Assembly: GCF_031426495.1 (NCBI RefSeq)
Contig: NZ_JANPLK010000064.1
Span: 1-22,120, forward strand
Origin: Gemmatimonas sp.
GTDB taxonomy: Bacteria > Gemmatimonadota > Gemmatimonadetes > Gemmatimonadales > Gemmatimonadaceae
Direction of reading: 5' to 3'
DNA: 22,120 nt
Every line of letters begins with the position of its first letter. Within the stretch, counting starts at the first letter, position 1. Position numbers and translations under genes: made by a program. Shown here piece after piece: positions 15,856 through 22,120 of the stretch. The notes beneath the pieces were generated by a model. The model saw only the letters and a list, made by a program, of their open reading frames with translations. It was not told the DNA's origin and made no database searches.

Positions 15856-16475
15856 TTCTCACTCCGAAGATTGCTCAGCTGTCGCCGCAGGTGCGCCCGA
15901 GCATGGTGCAAGTCCGATCGCGCCGTTCCCTCGGGAATTCCGAGGATGGAGCCGATCTCCGCGTGCTTATATCCCTCGACGTCGTGCAACACGATCACTG
16001 CGCGCTGCCGTTCGCCGAGCGTAGCCAGTGCGCGCGCCAGGCGCGCACGTAACTCATCTGATTCTGCTGGATCCCGATGTGGAGACGACAACGTCTCCGG
16101 CAACTCGTCCGCGTCGCGTACTTTGCGCCGACGGGCGATGTCCAACGCCGCATTGGCCACGATGCGATGCAGCCACGCGCCGAAAGCCTGCTCCGGGCGA
16201 AACCGTTCGAGGGCGCGAAACGCATGCAGAAAGCCTTCCTGCACCGCATCCTCAGCATCGTCGTGCGACAACACGATGGCACGGGCAACAGCATACGCAC
16301 GGCGCTGGTGACGATGCACCAGACCGGCGAATGCCGTGTGATCCCCTGCCTGCGCCGAGAGCACCAACTCCCGCTCCGCGAGCGCCTCGGCCGACACCGG
16401 TCGGTCAGTCCCCATGACAGGGGAGGCAGCTGGAAAGGAGAGGGCGACGGAGGTCATCGGCAAGGGTGAGGTCAT
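15852..16475 (-). CDS. ECF RNA polymerase sigma factor (RpoE-like)
   Basis: A 207-residue ECF sigma factor directing RNA polymerase to a small regulon. Region 2 spans about residues 42-117: AFAGLVHRHQRRAYAVARAI, then DDAEDAVQEGFLHAFRAL, then FGAWLHRIVANAALDIARRR. Region 4 spans about 142-200: LGERQRAVIVLHDVEGYKHA, then EIGSILGIPEGTARSDLHHA. No sigma-3 domain lies between them. The ATG at 16475 is 5 bases after the stop of the HD gene; ATGs at 16457 and 16415 are possible, as the first 35 residues are non-conserved. None has a clear Shine-Dalgarno. A longer open frame continuing to 17057 reads the HD gene out of frame and is rejected. It overlaps the anti-sigma gene, as is usual for such pairs. 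Confidence 0.94.
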   Translation of the reverse strand: MTSPLPMTSVALSFPAASPVMGTDRPVSAEALAERELVLSAQAGDHTAFAGLVHRHQRRAYAVARAIVLSHDDAEDAVQEGFLHAFRALERFRPEQAFGAWLHRIVANAALDIARRRKVRDADELPETLSSPHRDPAESDELRARLARALATLGERQRAVIVLHDVEGYKHAEIGSILGIPEGTARSDLHHARAHLRRQLSNLRSEK

Positions 16476-16480
16476 CCGAC

Positions 16481-17101
16481 TTACGCATCGCCAGCGGGGG
16501 GCGTTGAGGGCGGGGGCGCCAATCCCGCAAGCCCCAGTGGCAACGCGTCGGCCTGCATGGCCTGCAGCACGATACCGATATGCTCGTCGAGGGGGACATC
16601 GAGGGCGGCGGCCCCCTGAATGATGTCGTCCCGGTTCACGCCCCGGGCAAAAGCCTTGTCCTTCATCTTCTTGCGCACCCCGGCCACGTCCACGTCTGCC
16701 ACGGCTCGGGAGGGCTTCACCAGCGCGCTCGCGGTAATCAGCCCCGTGAGCTCGTCCACGGCGAACAAGGCCTTGGCCAGCACCGAGACCCGGGGAACCC
16801 CGGTGTACTCCGCATGCCCCAACACCGCCTCGCACAGCTCCTCCGGCCAGCCCGCCGCCCGAAGCACCCGCACGCCCTCTGCCGGATGTTCGACATCGGC
16901 CGCGAGCGACGCGTTGGGATATCGCTCGTAATCGAAGTCGTGAACCAGCCCGGTGATCCCCCACAGTTCGACGTCTTCCCCCAGCCGGGTGGCATAGGCT
17001 CGCATCGCGCACTCCACCGACAGCATGTGCTTGCGGAGAGATTCGGAAGCGGTCCATTCATGGACCAGCGCCAGCGCGGCAGAGCGGGAGGGAAGGAGCA
17101 T
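16481..17101 (-). CDS. HD-domain phosphohydrolase-like protein
   Basis: A 206-residue soluble protein of the HD superfamily. Metal ligands of the fold are visible: His25 (RKHMLSVE), the His54-Asp55 pair (GLVHDFDYERYP) and Asp116 (FAVDELTGLI). A further histidine is at 96 (GHAEYTG). Such stand-alone HD proteins hydrolyse phosphoester substrates, often nucleotides, but the substrate here is unknown. The ATG at 17101 is chosen because the in-frame sequence upstream is the heptad repeat, giving a meaningless Trp/Gly/Pro-rich peptide. It ends 5 bases before the sigma gene and so is probably the first cistron of the ECF operon, although it may only be a passenger. The C-terminal 15 residues are proline-rich. 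Confidence 0.88.
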   Translation of the reverse strand: MLLPSRSAALALVHEWTASESLRKHMLSVECAMRAYATRLGEDVELWGITGLVHDFDYERYPNASLAADVEHPAEGVRVLRAAGWPEELCEAVLGHAEYTGVPRVSVLAKALFAVDELTGLITASALVKPSRAVADVDVAGVRKKMKDKAFARGVNRDDIIQGAAALDVPLDEHIGIVLQAMQADALPLGLAGLAPPPSTPPAGDA

Positions 17102-17191
17102 CAGTCCAAGTGTAACGGGATGGGTGGGCTGGTGGGGGGCTTTGGGCTGTGGGGCTTTGGGTTTTGGGCTGTGGGCTGTGAGCTGTGGGGC

Positions 17192-17310
17192 TCTGGGCTC
17201 TGGGCCCTGGGCCCTGGGCTCTGGGCTGTGGGCTATGGGCAAAAGAGGCTCTGGGCTGGCAGCCCACGGCCCATGGCCCAAAGCCCAGAGCCCAGAGCCC
17301 ATAGCGCATA
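17192..17310. repeat. Inverted pair of heptanucleotide repeat arrays
   Basis: Seven consecutive heptads NNTGGGC occupy 17192-17240. Seven heptads of the opposite sense, GCCCANN, occupy 17262-17310. Each array is 49 bases, separated by 21 bases. The five-base core is constant except in the last unit (GCGCATA), while two positions vary. Additional degenerate GGGCTNT units extend leftwards to about 17125. Together they can form a long mismatched hairpin. The element fills the gap between emrB (stop at 17328) and the HD gene (start at 17101). Confidence 0.9.
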
Positions 17311-17327
17311 GCCCTATCCGCGCAAAT

Positions 17328-18935
17328 TCAGTGCAGATCGACCTTAATCGCGGCCGCCTTTCCCGTCTTCCAGATCAGTAGCAGCGGCAATGCCGCCACC
17401 AGCAGTATCCCTGAAATCAGATAAATCCGCGAGAACGCGATCACGCTCGCCTGCGTCGCGATCTGGCGGTCCATGATCATCAAGGCCTGCTGTTTCGCGA
17501 TCGACACATCGATCCCGCGGGCCACGAGACTGCGGGTCAACCCACCCAATCGCGCCATCGTGGTCGGGTCGTACGCACCCACGTGTTCGGTGAGCAGCTG
17601 CTTCTGCACCACGGTCTGCCGTGCCAGCATGGTGGCCATAATCGCAATTCCGAGCGAGCCGCCCAGCTGACGCATGAGGTTGAACAGACCGGTGCCCTGC
17701 CCGATCAGACGCATCGGCAGCCCGGACACCGTGGCGCTGGTGAGCGGCACGAACAGGAAGCCCAATCCTACGCCGCGAAAAATCAGCGGCCAGAACAGAT
17801 CATCCTGCCCGGAGTCGAGCGTAAGCCGCGACATCTGTACCATCGACGCGAGAAACATGAACGCACCAAACACGATCAACGGTCGGGCATCGACCCTGTT
17901 CGTGATGCGCCCCACGAAGGCCATCGTGAACGCCGACGCCAGCGCACCTGGCAAGATCACCATGCCCGTTTGCTGCGCCGTGTAACCGTGCAGCTGCTGC
18001 AGGAACACCGGCAACACGAACACCGATCCGTAGAGCGCCAGCCCCAGGAACGTGGCGAACATCACGCCCGGTGCCACTTGTCGCGACTTCAGGATGCGGA
18101 AATCGATGATCGGTTCGTCGATCGTGAGCTCGCGCCAGACCAACAGGACGGCCGACAGGACGCTCGTGATCGCCAGTCCCGTCACGAAGCGCGACTCGAA
18201 CCAATCGAACCGTTCGCCGCGCTCGAGCATCCACTGCAGTGAACCGACGGCCATCGTGAGCAGCACGATGCCGATCACGTCGACGGACGTCGCCTTCACC
18301 TGGTGCACGGCATCGCGCACGTACGTCCACACGAGATAGCCGGCGAAAATGCCGAGCGGCACGTTGATGTAGAAGATCCACGGCCACGCGTATGCATCGA
18401 CGATGTAGCCGCCGAGCGTCGGGCCGAGTGTGGGGCCGACCATCACACCCACGCCGAAAATCGACTGACCAATCCCGCGCTCGTGCGGCGGAAATGCTTC
18501 GTACAGAGTGGTCTGCGCCGTCGACAGGAGCGCGCCACCACCGAGTCCCTGAATTACGCGCCAGAACACCAATCCCCAGAGGGAGGTCGCGGCGCCGCAG
18601 AAGAACGACGCGACCACGAAGATCGTGATCGAGCCGGTGAGATAGTTGCGCCGGCCGAAGTATGCCGACAGCCAGTTCGACATCGGAATCACGATCACGT
18701 TGGCGATGATGTACGACGTCGACACCCAGGCGATTTCATCGAGGGTGGCGCCGAAGGTGCCCATCATGTGCGGGATCGCCACGTTCACGATCGACGTATC
18801 GACGAGTTCGAGCACCGCGGCCAGCGTCACCGCGATCGCGATCAGGTACTTGTTCTTGTACGGATCGTCGGCGACCGCCGCTTGGGAGGCGGTGGGGGTG
18901 CCAACGAAACCAGTAGGGAGGACAGTGGTCGCCAT
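17328..18935 (-). CDS. emrB: DHA2-type MFS multidrug transporter (EmrB/QacA family)
   Basis: Proton-coupled inner-membrane exporter of 535 residues with about 14 hydrophobic helices, as in EmrB. The first helix carries ELVDTSIVNVAIP, the characteristic acidic motif of DHA2 pumps. Motif A is seen as NWLSAYFGRRNY. Motif C is GVGVMVGPTLGPTLGGYIVD in helix 5, followed by WPWIFYINVPLGI. The last gene of the tetR-tolC-emrA-emrB operon, it starts 13 bases after emrA. The N-terminal 25 residues are non-conserved, so a slightly later start is possible. Typical substrates of the family are hydrophobic drugs and uncouplers; the specific substrate is unknown. Confidence 0.95.
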   Translation of the reverse strand: MATTVLPTGFVGTPTASQAAVADDPYKNKYLIAIAVTLAAVLELVDTSIVNVAIPHMMGTFGATLDEIAWVSTSYIIANVIVIPMSNWLSAYFGRRNYLTGSITIFVVASFFCGAATSLWGLVFWRVIQGLGGGALLSTAQTTLYEAFPPHERGIGQSIFGVGVMVGPTLGPTLGGYIVDAYAWPWIFYINVPLGIFAGYLVWTYVRDAVHQVKATSVDVIGIVLLTMAVGSLQWMLERGERFDWFESRFVTGLAITSVLSAVLLVWRELTIDEPIIDFRILKSRQVAPGVMFATFLGLALYGSVFVLPVFLQQLHGYTAQQTGMVILPGALASAFTMAFVGRITNRVDARPLIVFGAFMFLASMVQMSRLTLDSGQDDLFWPLIFRGVGLGFLFVPLTSATVSGLPMRLIGQGTGLFNLMRQLGGSLGIAIMATMLARQTVVQKQLLTEHVGAYDPTTMARLGGLTRSLVARGIDVSIAKQQALMIMDRQIATQASVIAFSRIYLISGILLVAALPLLLIWKTGKAAAIKVDLH

Positions 18936-18948
18936 TTCGCGCGTCGTG

Positions 18949-19983
18949 CTACTTCACGACGACGTTCGCGAGCACCGACATGCCCGGCCGCAGCGGGCGA
19001 TCGGCGCCCAGAGACTTCGTAATGCGGATGCGCACCGGCACACGCTGCACCACCTTCGTGAAGTTGCCCGTTGCATTGTCGGGCGGGAGCAGCGCGAACT
19101 TGGCGCCCGTGGCCGAGGCGATGCTCTCCACTTCACCCTCCGCCTTTTCGGCGTAGGCATCGATCTCGAGCTCGACTTTCTGCCCGACACGCACGCGGTT
19201 GAGCTGCGTCTCCTTGAAGTTCGCCGTCACGAACACACCGGTATCCGACACGATCGACAGCAGTGTTTGACCGCCCTGCACGAGCTGGCCGACTTCCACC
19301 TGCTTGCGCGACACAATACCCGACAGGGGCGCCGTGATCTTCGCGTACGACAGCTGCAACGCGGCATTGTCGCGCGCGGCCTGTGCCGCACCGAGACGCG
19401 CTCGGGCCAGACGCACACCCGCTTCGGCGTTCGAGACGCCCGACGTGGCGGCGCTCACTTGACGCTGCGTCGCGGTAAGCTGAGCCGCCGCCGCATCGAA
19501 GGCGGCCTGCGCGGCATCGAGCTGCGCCATGCTGATGATCTGCTTCGCCGACAACTCCTTCGCGCGCGCCAGATCACTCTGCGCCTTCACGACCTGCGCA
19601 CGGGCGGCCAGTACCTGCGCATCGCCGACGTCGCGTTGACTCGACGCCGTGCGCACCATGGCCGCCGCCTGACCCTCGAGCCCCCCGCTCCCCGCCGACG
19701 CCACTGCCGCCGCGTAGTCGGCCTCGGCTTGCGCCAGCTTCACGGCGTACTCTCGCTCATCGATCGACACCAGCACACCCTTGTCGTCGACATGCGCATT
19801 CTCACCGATGTTGACGGTGGTGACGTAGCCGCCGACCTTGGCGACCACCGGCACAATGTGTCCGTCAACCTGCGCATTGTCGGTCGATTCGTACGTTTGC
19901 GAAAACGACCAGCGATTGAAACCCGACACGCCACCGGCAACTACTAGTACGATGGGAATGAGCAGACGGAGGTTCTTCTTCAT
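18949..19983 (-). CDS. emrA: EmrA/HlyD-type membrane-fusion protein
   Basis: Adaptor joining EmrB to a TolC channel across the periplasm. The 344-residue protein has one N-terminal anchor (about residues 7-22, LLIPIVLVVAGGVSGF). The first lipoyl half is around 33-60 (ESTDNAQVDGHIVPVVAKVG). A long Ala/Gln-rich coiled coil runs from about 75 to 205. The second lipoyl half follows (KITAPLSGIVSRKQVEVGQL). The EmrA signature FALLPPDNATGNFTKVVQRV lies near the C-terminus. It has no lipobox, consistent with EmrA rather than MexA type. It is preceded, across 47 bases filled by a heptad repeat, by tolC, and followed by emrB after 13 bases. Confidence 0.95.
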   Translation of the reverse strand: MKKNLRLLIPIVLVVAGGVSGFNRWSFSQTYESTDNAQVDGHIVPVVAKVGGYVTTVNIGENAHVDDKGVLVSIDEREYAVKLAQAEADYAAAVASAGSGGLEGQAAAMVRTASSQRDVGDAQVLAARAQVVKAQSDLARAKELSAKQIISMAQLDAAQAAFDAAAAQLTATQRQVSAATSGVSNAEAGVRLARARLGAAQAARDNAALQLSYAKITAPLSGIVSRKQVEVGQLVQGGQTLLSIVSDTGVFVTANFKETQLNRVRVGQKVELEIDAYAEKAEGEVESIASATGAKFALLPPDNATGNFTKVVQRVPVRIRITKSLGADRPLRPGMSVLANVVVK

Positions 19984-19991
19984 AACAGCGA

Positions 19992-20026
19992 AGTATGGAG
20001 TAGGGAGTACGGAGTACGGAGTACGG
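19992..20026. repeat. Five tandem AGTACGG heptamers
   Basis: Units are AGTATGG, AGTAGGG, then three identical AGTACGG, in perfect period 7. They fill most of the 47-base gap between tolC and emrA inside the emr operon and end 8 bases before the emrA start codon on the minus strand. No Shine-Dalgarno for emrA is evident around them. Confidence 0.9.
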
Positions 20027-20030
20027 CGGC

Positions 20031-21365
20031 TTACGGGAGCTTCTGCACTTCGCCCATCGCCTTCGCCAGCGCGACACGGGAGCCTTGGTAGCTGGCCAGT
20101 GCATCGTTGCGCAGCGTGCGGGCCTGATTCAGCGACAGCAGCGCGGTGATCACGTCGCCGTTGCCGGCAACGCCGGCGCGAAAACGCTCCTGTGCTTGGG
20201 CGACTTCCTGTTCGGCGAGCCGCAGGCGCTCGCGCACGGCGTCCACCTGCTCCAACGCGGCGCTCAGATCGAGCAGCGCGGCCCGCACGTCCAGCGCGCT
20301 CTGCGCGCGTAGGTCACGCAGCTTGGCACCGGTTTCACGGGTGGCCGCGATCTGTTCCTGCACACGGCCGTCACGACGGAAGCCGTCGAACAAGCCAACC
20401 GACAGCTGCACACCCCACGTGTACGTGGGCAGCAAGCGGTTCCAGTTCTTGCCGATCACACCCTGATCGACCATGAGGCCCAGTTGCGGTGTGCGCTCCC
20501 ACTTGATGGCCTGCGACGCCGCGCGCTGCGCCGTTTCCTGCGCCAGCAATGCCTTCACATCAGCGCGCGATTCGGTGGCGCGGGCCAGTGCGATTACGGC
20601 GTCGGGTGCCACATCACCAACCGGCATGCCGGCCAGGGAATCCGTGAGCGTGAGCGGCGCGTCGAGGGGCAGGCCCACCGCGCGCTTGAGTTCCAGGAGT
20701 CCGCGATCCCGCTCGTTGCGCGCGCCGATGATCTGCGCGCGCACATTCGCCAACTGCGACTCGGCCCGCGTGACGTCGAGCGCGATCCCGGTGCCGGCTT
20801 GCAGCTGATCGCGCGCGATCCGCAACAGATCCGCCGCCAACGCCGAGTCGGCGCGGCGTGCGGACAGCTGCGCCTCGGCACGCACGGCGCGCACATACAC
20901 GACCGCGGCGCTGGCCGCGGCCATGTCGGCCTGCGCCTGCACATCCGCGCTGGCGGCGAGCACCGACGACTGCGCGGCACGCCACTTCGCGACGTTGCCG
21001 AGATCGAGCAGCGGCTGCTGCAAACGATAGCGGACATCGACCGTGGGCACCGGTCCGATGAGCTCACCATCGGGGCGCAGTAACGGCTGGCCCGTAACCG
21101 GGTTGCTGAACGAGAAACCGAACGTGGCCGAGTTCAGCGTGCGCTCGGCCTGCTGAATGCCGGCCGCGAGATCGGGGAAGAGCGCGCCGCGTCGCTGCGT
21201 GACGCGGGCTTCCGCCTGCGCCACGCGCTGACGGGCCACGTCGACGCCGCCGCTCTGTTTCGCGGCCAGGCGGGCCGCGTCGCCGAGGGAGAGTGCGTTC
21301 TGCGCCGGCAGGGCGGTGCCGGCGATCGAACCAACGGCGACGAGCAGGAAGAAGTGTTGCTTCAT
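20031..21365 (-). CDS. TolC family outer-membrane efflux protein of the emr operon
   Basis: Outer-membrane channel of 444 residues for the EmrAB-type pump. A Sec signal peptide covers about residues 1-21 (FFLLVAVGSIAGTALPAQ). The first OEP repeat starts at NALSLGDAARLAAKQSGGVD. The second includes AVIALARATESRADVKALLA. Long helices with QVEQ/RLRLAEQEV-type heptads are present. The ATG at 21365 overlaps the tetR stop (ATGA), so the genes are coupled. It differs substantially from the other channel at 13657-15015, so this is not a recent duplication. Order tetR-tolC-emrA-emrB makes this a self-contained tripartite pump. Confidence 0.94.
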   Translation of the reverse strand: MKQHFFLLVAVGSIAGTALPAQNALSLGDAARLAAKQSGGVDVARQRVAQAEARVTQRRGALFPDLAAGIQQAERTLNSATFGFSFSNPVTGQPLLRPDGELIGPVPTVDVRYRLQQPLLDLGNVAKWRAAQSSVLAASADVQAQADMAAASAAVVYVRAVRAEAQLSARRADSALAADLLRIARDQLQAGTGIALDVTRAESQLANVRAQIIGARNERDRGLLELKRAVGLPLDAPLTLTDSLAGMPVGDVAPDAVIALARATESRADVKALLAQETAQRAASQAIKWERTPQLGLMVDQGVIGKNWNRLLPTYTWGVQLSVGLFDGFRRDGRVQEQIAATRETGAKLRDLRAQSALDVRAALLDLSAALEQVDAVRERLRLAEQEVAQAQERFRAGVAGNGDVITALLSLNQARTLRNDALASYQGSRVALAKAMGEVQKLP

Positions 21366-21985
21366 GGACGCAGGGCGTAGAGATAAAAGTCGAGCATTTC
21401 GTCGAGCACTTGCTCGTCGCTGCCAAGTGTCTTGTGGAACTCACGACGCGCACACCACGTGCTGTGCGACATCCAGATGGACGAGAACATGCGGGCCGCC
21501 AACTGCGGGTCGACCACGCGGAATTCACCGCGCTCGACGCCGCGGGCAATGATGCTGGACACCAGACGACGTCCACGGGCGATCACTTCGTCGGCGTAGA
21601 ACTGCATGAGGTCGGGGAACTGCCCGAGCTCGAGCGACACGAGGCGCTGGAGGACCTGCACGCGTTCGGTGCGGAGGAACCTCCACCAGCCCTCGCCAAG
21701 TCGTTGCAATTGGAGCACGGCGGGCCCCGTGAGCAGCTCCGCCTGCGAGGCTTCGGCTTCAGCCAGCGCGGCCACGATCGTGGTGTGCACCATCTCCCGG
21801 AAGAGCGCTTCCTTGTTGGGGAAGTAGAGGTAGATGGTGCCCTTGGCCACCTGCGCCCGCTTGGCGATGTCGTCCAGACGCGCGCCGGCCAGCCCACGCT
21901 CGCCGAATTCATGGAACGCGGCGTCGAGGATCTGGGTGGGGCGTTCTTCCGGCGCCCGCCGGCGGGGCGGCTCGATACTGGTCAC
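21362..21985 (-). CDS. TetR/AcrR family transcriptional regulator
   Basis: A 207-residue repressor of the pump operon it leads. The N-terminal TetR helix-turn-helix occupies about residues 15-66: TQILDAAFHEFGERGLAGAR, LDDIAKRAQVAKGTIYLYFP, NKEALFREMV. The C-terminal ligand-binding part is helical and tryptophan-containing (GEGWWRFLRTERV) and cannot be matched to an effector. The start is GTG at 21985; there is no earlier in-frame candidate worth considering and no Shine-Dalgarno beyond a G-run. It overlaps tolC by 4 bases. The palindrome at 21992-22019, 7 bases before the start codon, is the expected operator for autorepression of the whole operon. Confidence 0.95.
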   Translation of the reverse strand: MTSIEPPRRRAPEERPTQILDAAFHEFGERGLAGARLDDIAKRAQVAKGTIYLYFPNKEALFREMVHTTIVAALAEAEASQAELLTGPAVLQLQRLGEGWWRFLRTERVQVLQRLVSLELGQFPDLMQFYADEVIARGRRLVSSIIARGVERGEFRVVDPQLAARMFSSIWMSHSTWCARREFHKTLGSDEQVLDEMLDFYLYALRP

Positions 21986-21991
21986 CCCGAA

Positions 21992-22019
21992 TACTTACTG
22001 ACTGACTAGTCAGTAAGTA
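21992..22019. promoter_or_regulatory. Probable TetR operator palindrome
   Basis: Twelve-base arms TACTTACTGACT and AGTCAGTAAGTA are perfect inverted repeats around a GACT spacer. A second, perfect 14-base palindrome ACTGACTAGTCAGT sits within it at 22001-22014 in a different register. Both lie immediately upstream of the tetR start. Size and position fit a TetR-family operator that would block the tetR-tolC-emrA-emrB promoter. Confidence 0.8.
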
Positions 22020-22039
22020 AGGGGGCGGTAGAGCGCTCC

Positions 22040-22090
22040 GTTCAAGGGTCCGCGTTCAAGGGCGTTCAAGGGCGTTCAAGGGCGTTCAAG
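22040..22090. repeat. Tandem decamer repeat GGCGTTCAAG
   Basis: Three identical GGCGTTCAAG units (22061-22090) follow a variant CGCGTTCAAG (22051-22060). A further CGTTCAAGGG copy is at 22039-22048. On the minus strand each copy reads CTTGAACGCC and contains TTGAAC, which resembles a -35 hexamer. The array lies directly upstream of the TetR operator. Confidence 0.85.
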
Positions 22091-22102
22091 GGGTCAGAGT
22101 CG

Positions 22103-22120
22103 TTGAACGCGAGCGTTCAA
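22103..22120. repeat. Inverted repeat at the window edge
   Basis: TTGAACGC-GA-GCGTTCAA is a perfect 8-base inverted repeat sharing the GCGTTCAA core with the neighbouring decamers, and follows GGGGTCAGAGTC. The window ends here, so its full extent and any associated gene are unknown. Confidence 0.7.

Noticed and set aside
16476..17057. Long N-terminal extension of the ECF sigma factor
   Set aside because: It reads the HD-domain gene in another frame and adds no recognisable domain.
17125..17314. Possible short Trp/Gly-rich repeat protein in the heptad region
   Set aside because: Open frames occur on both strands merely because the 7-base units contain no stops; no start signal or conserved domain.
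21293..22009. 238-codon plus-strand open frame opposite tetR
   Set aside because: Antisense to tetR and the start of tolC; no domain and no ribosome site.

Overview
The window is GC-rich, densely coded bacterial chromosome. Gene content is consistent with a Gram-negative (two-membrane) organism: two TolC-type outer-membrane channels, an RND pump, an EmrAB-type pump, lipoprotein and Sec signal peptides, and an ECF sigma/anti-sigma pair. The style (GTG starts, 1- or 4-base stop/start overlaps, sigma/anti-sigma/periplasmic-helix-protein/TolC order) reminds me of Gemmatimonadota. That placement is an impression from gene order and composition, not a proven taxonomic call. I see no tRNA, rRNA, CRISPR array or complete insertion sequence.

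Layout. (1) 52-2484 (+): leuS, meeting a small GxxExxY-family gene (2935-2492, -) tail to tail. (2) 2986-3092: a large imperfect hairpin of CGCGAAGNN repeats. (3) 3254-4177 (+): secreted tandem-PDZ protein. (4) 4374-8752 (+): RND adaptor lipoprotein and RND transporter, overlapping by 4 bases. No outer-membrane partner is in this operon. (5) 11146-8801 (-): three-PAS hybrid histidine kinase, convergent with the RND operon. (6) 13479-11350 (-): Kup potassium transporter, bracketed by terminator-like hairpins. (7) 17101-13571 (-): a tightly packed run of HD-domain protein, ECF sigma factor, membrane anti-sigma-like protein, Spy/metal-resistance-like periplasmic protein and TolC-like channel. It ends in a 28-codon stub that looks like the beginning of a MacA/HlyD adaptor. 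(8) 17192-17310: inverted arrays of heptanucleotide repeats. (9) 21985-17328 (-): TetR regulator, TolC, EmrA and EmrB, a complete tripartite MFS pump operon with a strong palindrome just upstream. (10) 22040-22120: decamer tandem repeats and an inverted repeat at the window edge.

How the parts work together. The dominant theme is envelope transport and envelope sensing. The TetR operon encodes its own three-part pump and probably represses itself through the palindrome at 21992-22019. The RND pair must borrow a channel; one of the two TolC proteins is a candidate. The ECF operon looks like an envelope-stress circuit (sigma, anti-sigma, periplasmic sensor) feeding an export channel whose pump has apparently been lost, leaving only the start of the adaptor gene.

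The most unusual signals are the truncated adaptor stub translationally coupled to tolC (13657-13571), the paired 49-base heptad arrays (17192-17310), a second unrelated heptad array inside the emr operon (19992-20026), and the GxxExxY-associated hairpin (2986-3092). I did not find a clearly new defence or biosynthetic system.
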